Source of the DNA: JBASNZ01 sp049657775
GTDB taxonomy: Bacteria; Actinomycetota; Coriobacteriia; Anaerosomatales; Anaerosomataceae
Direction of reading: 5' to 3'
DNA: 5,480 nucleotides
Assembly: GCA_049657775.1 (NCBI GenBank)
Contig: JBASNZ010000007.1
Location: forward strand, 1-5,480
Below, piece after piece: positions 4,679 through 5,480 of the stretch (position 1 is its first letter; every line of letters begins with the position of its first letter). The notes below the pieces were generated by a model that saw only the letters and a list, made by a program, of their open reading frames with translations, did no database searches and was not told the DNA's origin. Position numbers and translations under genes: made by a program.

Positions 4679-5029
4679 ATGAGCGTCTCAGTGAACAAGC
4701 CTTTGGTCTGGTTGCACGGTGAAGTCAAGACGCCGCCGCTCTTCTCTGCCGCCCGACTCGAAGCTGGCGTGTTGCTCAGGCGGCTGCAGCGTGGCGAGTC
4801 GCTTGGTTTGCCGCACTCGCGGCCGATGACGGCAATCGGGCCTCGTTGTCATGAGCTTCGTATCGTCGACGAAACTGCGGCCTGGCGCATCATCTACCGG
4901 ATCGATTCTGACGCGATCGTTATCGGTGACGTGTTCAGCAAGAAGACTCAATCGACGCCCAAGAACGTCATCGACAAGTGCAAGCGAAGGTTCAAGGAGT
5001 ACGACGCCATAGTGGGCGGGAAGGAGTGA
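4679..5029 (+). CDS. HigB-like RelE-superfamily toxin (phage Gp49-like, DUF891)
   Basis: The 116-residue protein carries the Gp49-like/HigB toxin signature: KPLVWLHGEVKTPP (7-20), LEAGVLLRRLQRGESLGLPHSRPM (27-50), CHELRI (57-62), WRIIYRID (69-76) and FSKKTQSTP (86-94). Proteins of this family are ribosome-dependent mRNA endonucleases encoded before their antitoxin. The ATG at 4679 has no ribosome site in front and sits at the predicted transcription start, so the mRNA may be leaderless; a GTG at 4691 is a poorer alternative. The gene is followed by an XRE antitoxin after a 5-base gap. It is the first gene of cassette 7. Confidence 0.9.
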   Translation: MSVSVNKPLVWLHGEVKTPPLFSAARLEAGVLLRRLQRGESLGLPHSRPMTAIGPRCHELRIVDETAAWRIIYRIDSDAIVIGDVFSKKTQSTPKNVIDKCKRRFKEYDAIVGGKE

Positions 5030-5034
5030 GCAAC

Positions 5035-5352
5035 GTGAACAAGACGAAAGTGAATCGACTCAAGACGGCCGGCTGGCGCGTCGGAGACGCCTCGGACTTC
5101 CTCGAACTCACTGATGAGGAGGCGGCCTTCGTCGAACTGAAGCTCGCGCTCGCAGACTACATGCGCGACATCCGCATCCAGCACGGGTGGACCCAGACAC
5201 ATGTGGCGCATGTCCTGGGATCCAGCCAGTCCCGGGTTGCGAAGATGGAGGCGGCTGACTCGTCGGTGTCAGTCGATCTGCTCGTGAAGTCACTCCTTGC
5301 GCTTGGTGCGTCTCGCAAACAGGTTGGTCAAGTCATCGCGAGGGCGGCATAA
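5035..5352 (+). CDS. HigA-like antitoxin, XRE-type HTH protein
   Basis: The 105-residue protein has an N-terminal segment ending in DFLELTDEEAAFVELKLALADYM (21-43), typical of antitoxins paired with Gp49-like toxins. This is followed by a helix-turn-helix of the XRE/Cro type at about 44-90 (WTQTHVAHVLGSSQSRVAKME, 52-72). It would neutralise the upstream toxin and bind the inverted repeat at 4649-4668. I chose GTG 5035 because AGGAG at 5022-5026 lies 8 bases upstream. GTG 5026 would overlap the toxin stop as GTGA but has its ribosome site too close. The stop TAA (5350-5352) is part of the attC7 R'' box. Confidence 0.9.
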   Translation: MNKTKVNRLKTAGWRVGDASDFLELTDEEAAFVELKLALADYMRDIRIQHGWTQTHVAHVLGSSQSRVAKMEAADSSVSVDLLVKSLLALGASRKQVGQVIARAA

Positions 5353-5447
5353 CCCGCGCGTCAACCCAGACAGCACGGCCCTGCAGGGGTATCCTCGGCA
5401 GGGAGGGCGCGCAGCCGTGCTGCTGGTTACGCGCAAACACGTTGATA
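5347..5447 (+). other. attC7, recombination site ending cassette 7 (HigBA-like)
   Basis: The R'' box GCATAAC is at 5347-5353 and mirrors the start of cassette 7 (TTATGC). A long stem forms between GCGCGTCAACCCAGACAGCA and the following CGGC (5355-5378) and the right arm GCCGTGCTGCTGGTTACGCGC (5413-5433), leaving about three extrahelical bases. The 3' core is GTTGATA (5441-5447), a poor match to GTTRRRY. Length is about 101 bases. Confidence 0.8.
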
Positions 5448-5480
5448 TGAGATTGCCGGTCAACCCGCGATCGCTCACGG
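5442..5480 (+). other. First bases of an eighth cassette
   Basis: The sequence after the attC7 crossover point shows no start codon with a ribosome site and no reading frame long enough to judge. Its gene, if any, lies beyond the window. Confidence 0.4.

Larger units (their letters stand above)
118..5480 (+). mobile_element. Integron gene-cassette array: seven cassettes plus the start of an eighth
   Basis: Seven attC sites occur at intervals of 0.6-0.9 kb, each following one or two short genes that all read on the + strand. Several cassettes begin with bases that are the inverse complement of the R'' box of their own attC, as expected for units that circularise: cassette 2 (TTAGGT with ACCTAAC), cassette 5 (TTAGAC with GTCTAAG), cassette 6 (TTAGACG with CGTCTAAC) and cassette 7 (TTATGCC with GGCATAAC). 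Cassettes 3 and 4 do not match their own R'' box as well. Approximate cassette limits are 118-782, 783-1643, 1644-2470, 2471-3266, 3267-4006, 4007-4611 and 4612-5441. No intI or attI is visible, so I cannot tell a sedentary chromosomal array from a mobile one, although the homogeneous attC sites favour the former. Confidence 0.93.

Noticed and set aside
5290..5478. Minus-strand gene in cassette 8
   Set aside because: The frame spans attC7 and the end of the HigA-like gene, has no recognisable motif and no ribosome site I can identify.

Overview
This GC-rich window is a stretch of an integron gene-cassette array. Seven cassettes, all read on the + strand, are separated by seven attC recombination sites at about 702-788, 1562-1649, 2377-2476, 3188-3272, 3927-4012, 4534-4617 and 5347-5447. 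Each attC has an R''-like box (TAAC or a variant), two imperfectly complementary arms carrying extrahelical bases, and a 3' GTTRRRY-type core. No integron integrase gene or attI is visible. The window therefore sits inside an array, or next to an array front that is cut off or displaced.

Left edge (1 to about 117): the minus strand carries the first 11 codons of an IS110/IS1111-like transposase and its upstream non-coding end. The element appears to end at the boundary of the first cassette. The cassettes then run as follows. Cassette 1 (about 118-782) is a BrnT/BrnA toxin-antitoxin pair. Cassette 2 (783-1643) is a Phd/YefM-type antitoxin with a PIN-domain toxin. Cassette 3 (1644-2470) is a CPBP-family intramembrane protease. 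Cassette 4 (2471-3266) is an MntA/HepT pair. Cassette 5 (3267-4006) is a Phd/YefM antitoxin with a RelE/ParE toxin. Cassette 6 (4007-4611) is a UPF0158-family protein. Cassette 7 (4612-5441) is a HigB-like/HigA-like pair with a possibly leaderless toxin start. Position 5442 onward is the first 39 bases of an eighth cassette with no recognisable gene.

Five of the seven cassettes are type II or type VII-like toxin-antitoxin operons, each from a different family or pairing. These five have 60-95 bases of leader DNA, and four of the leaders contain an inverted repeat at or near promoter-like hexamers. The two single-gene cassettes have only 23-30 bases between attC and start codon and show no promoter. 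The array therefore looks like alternating self-expressed addiction or defence modules and passively transcribed cargo. Toxin-antitoxin cassettes are known to stabilise large sedentary chromosomal integrons against cassette loss, and several of these families also have reported anti-phage roles.

The organism cannot be fixed from the sequence. High GC, GTG starts, strong GGAGG ribosome sites and a candidate leaderless mRNA would fit a high-GC Gram-positive such as an actinobacterium, but this is weak evidence. The near-identity of attC1, attC2 and attC4 is typical of a sedentary array; attC3, 5, 6 and 7 are more divergent and suggest cassettes recruited from elsewhere.
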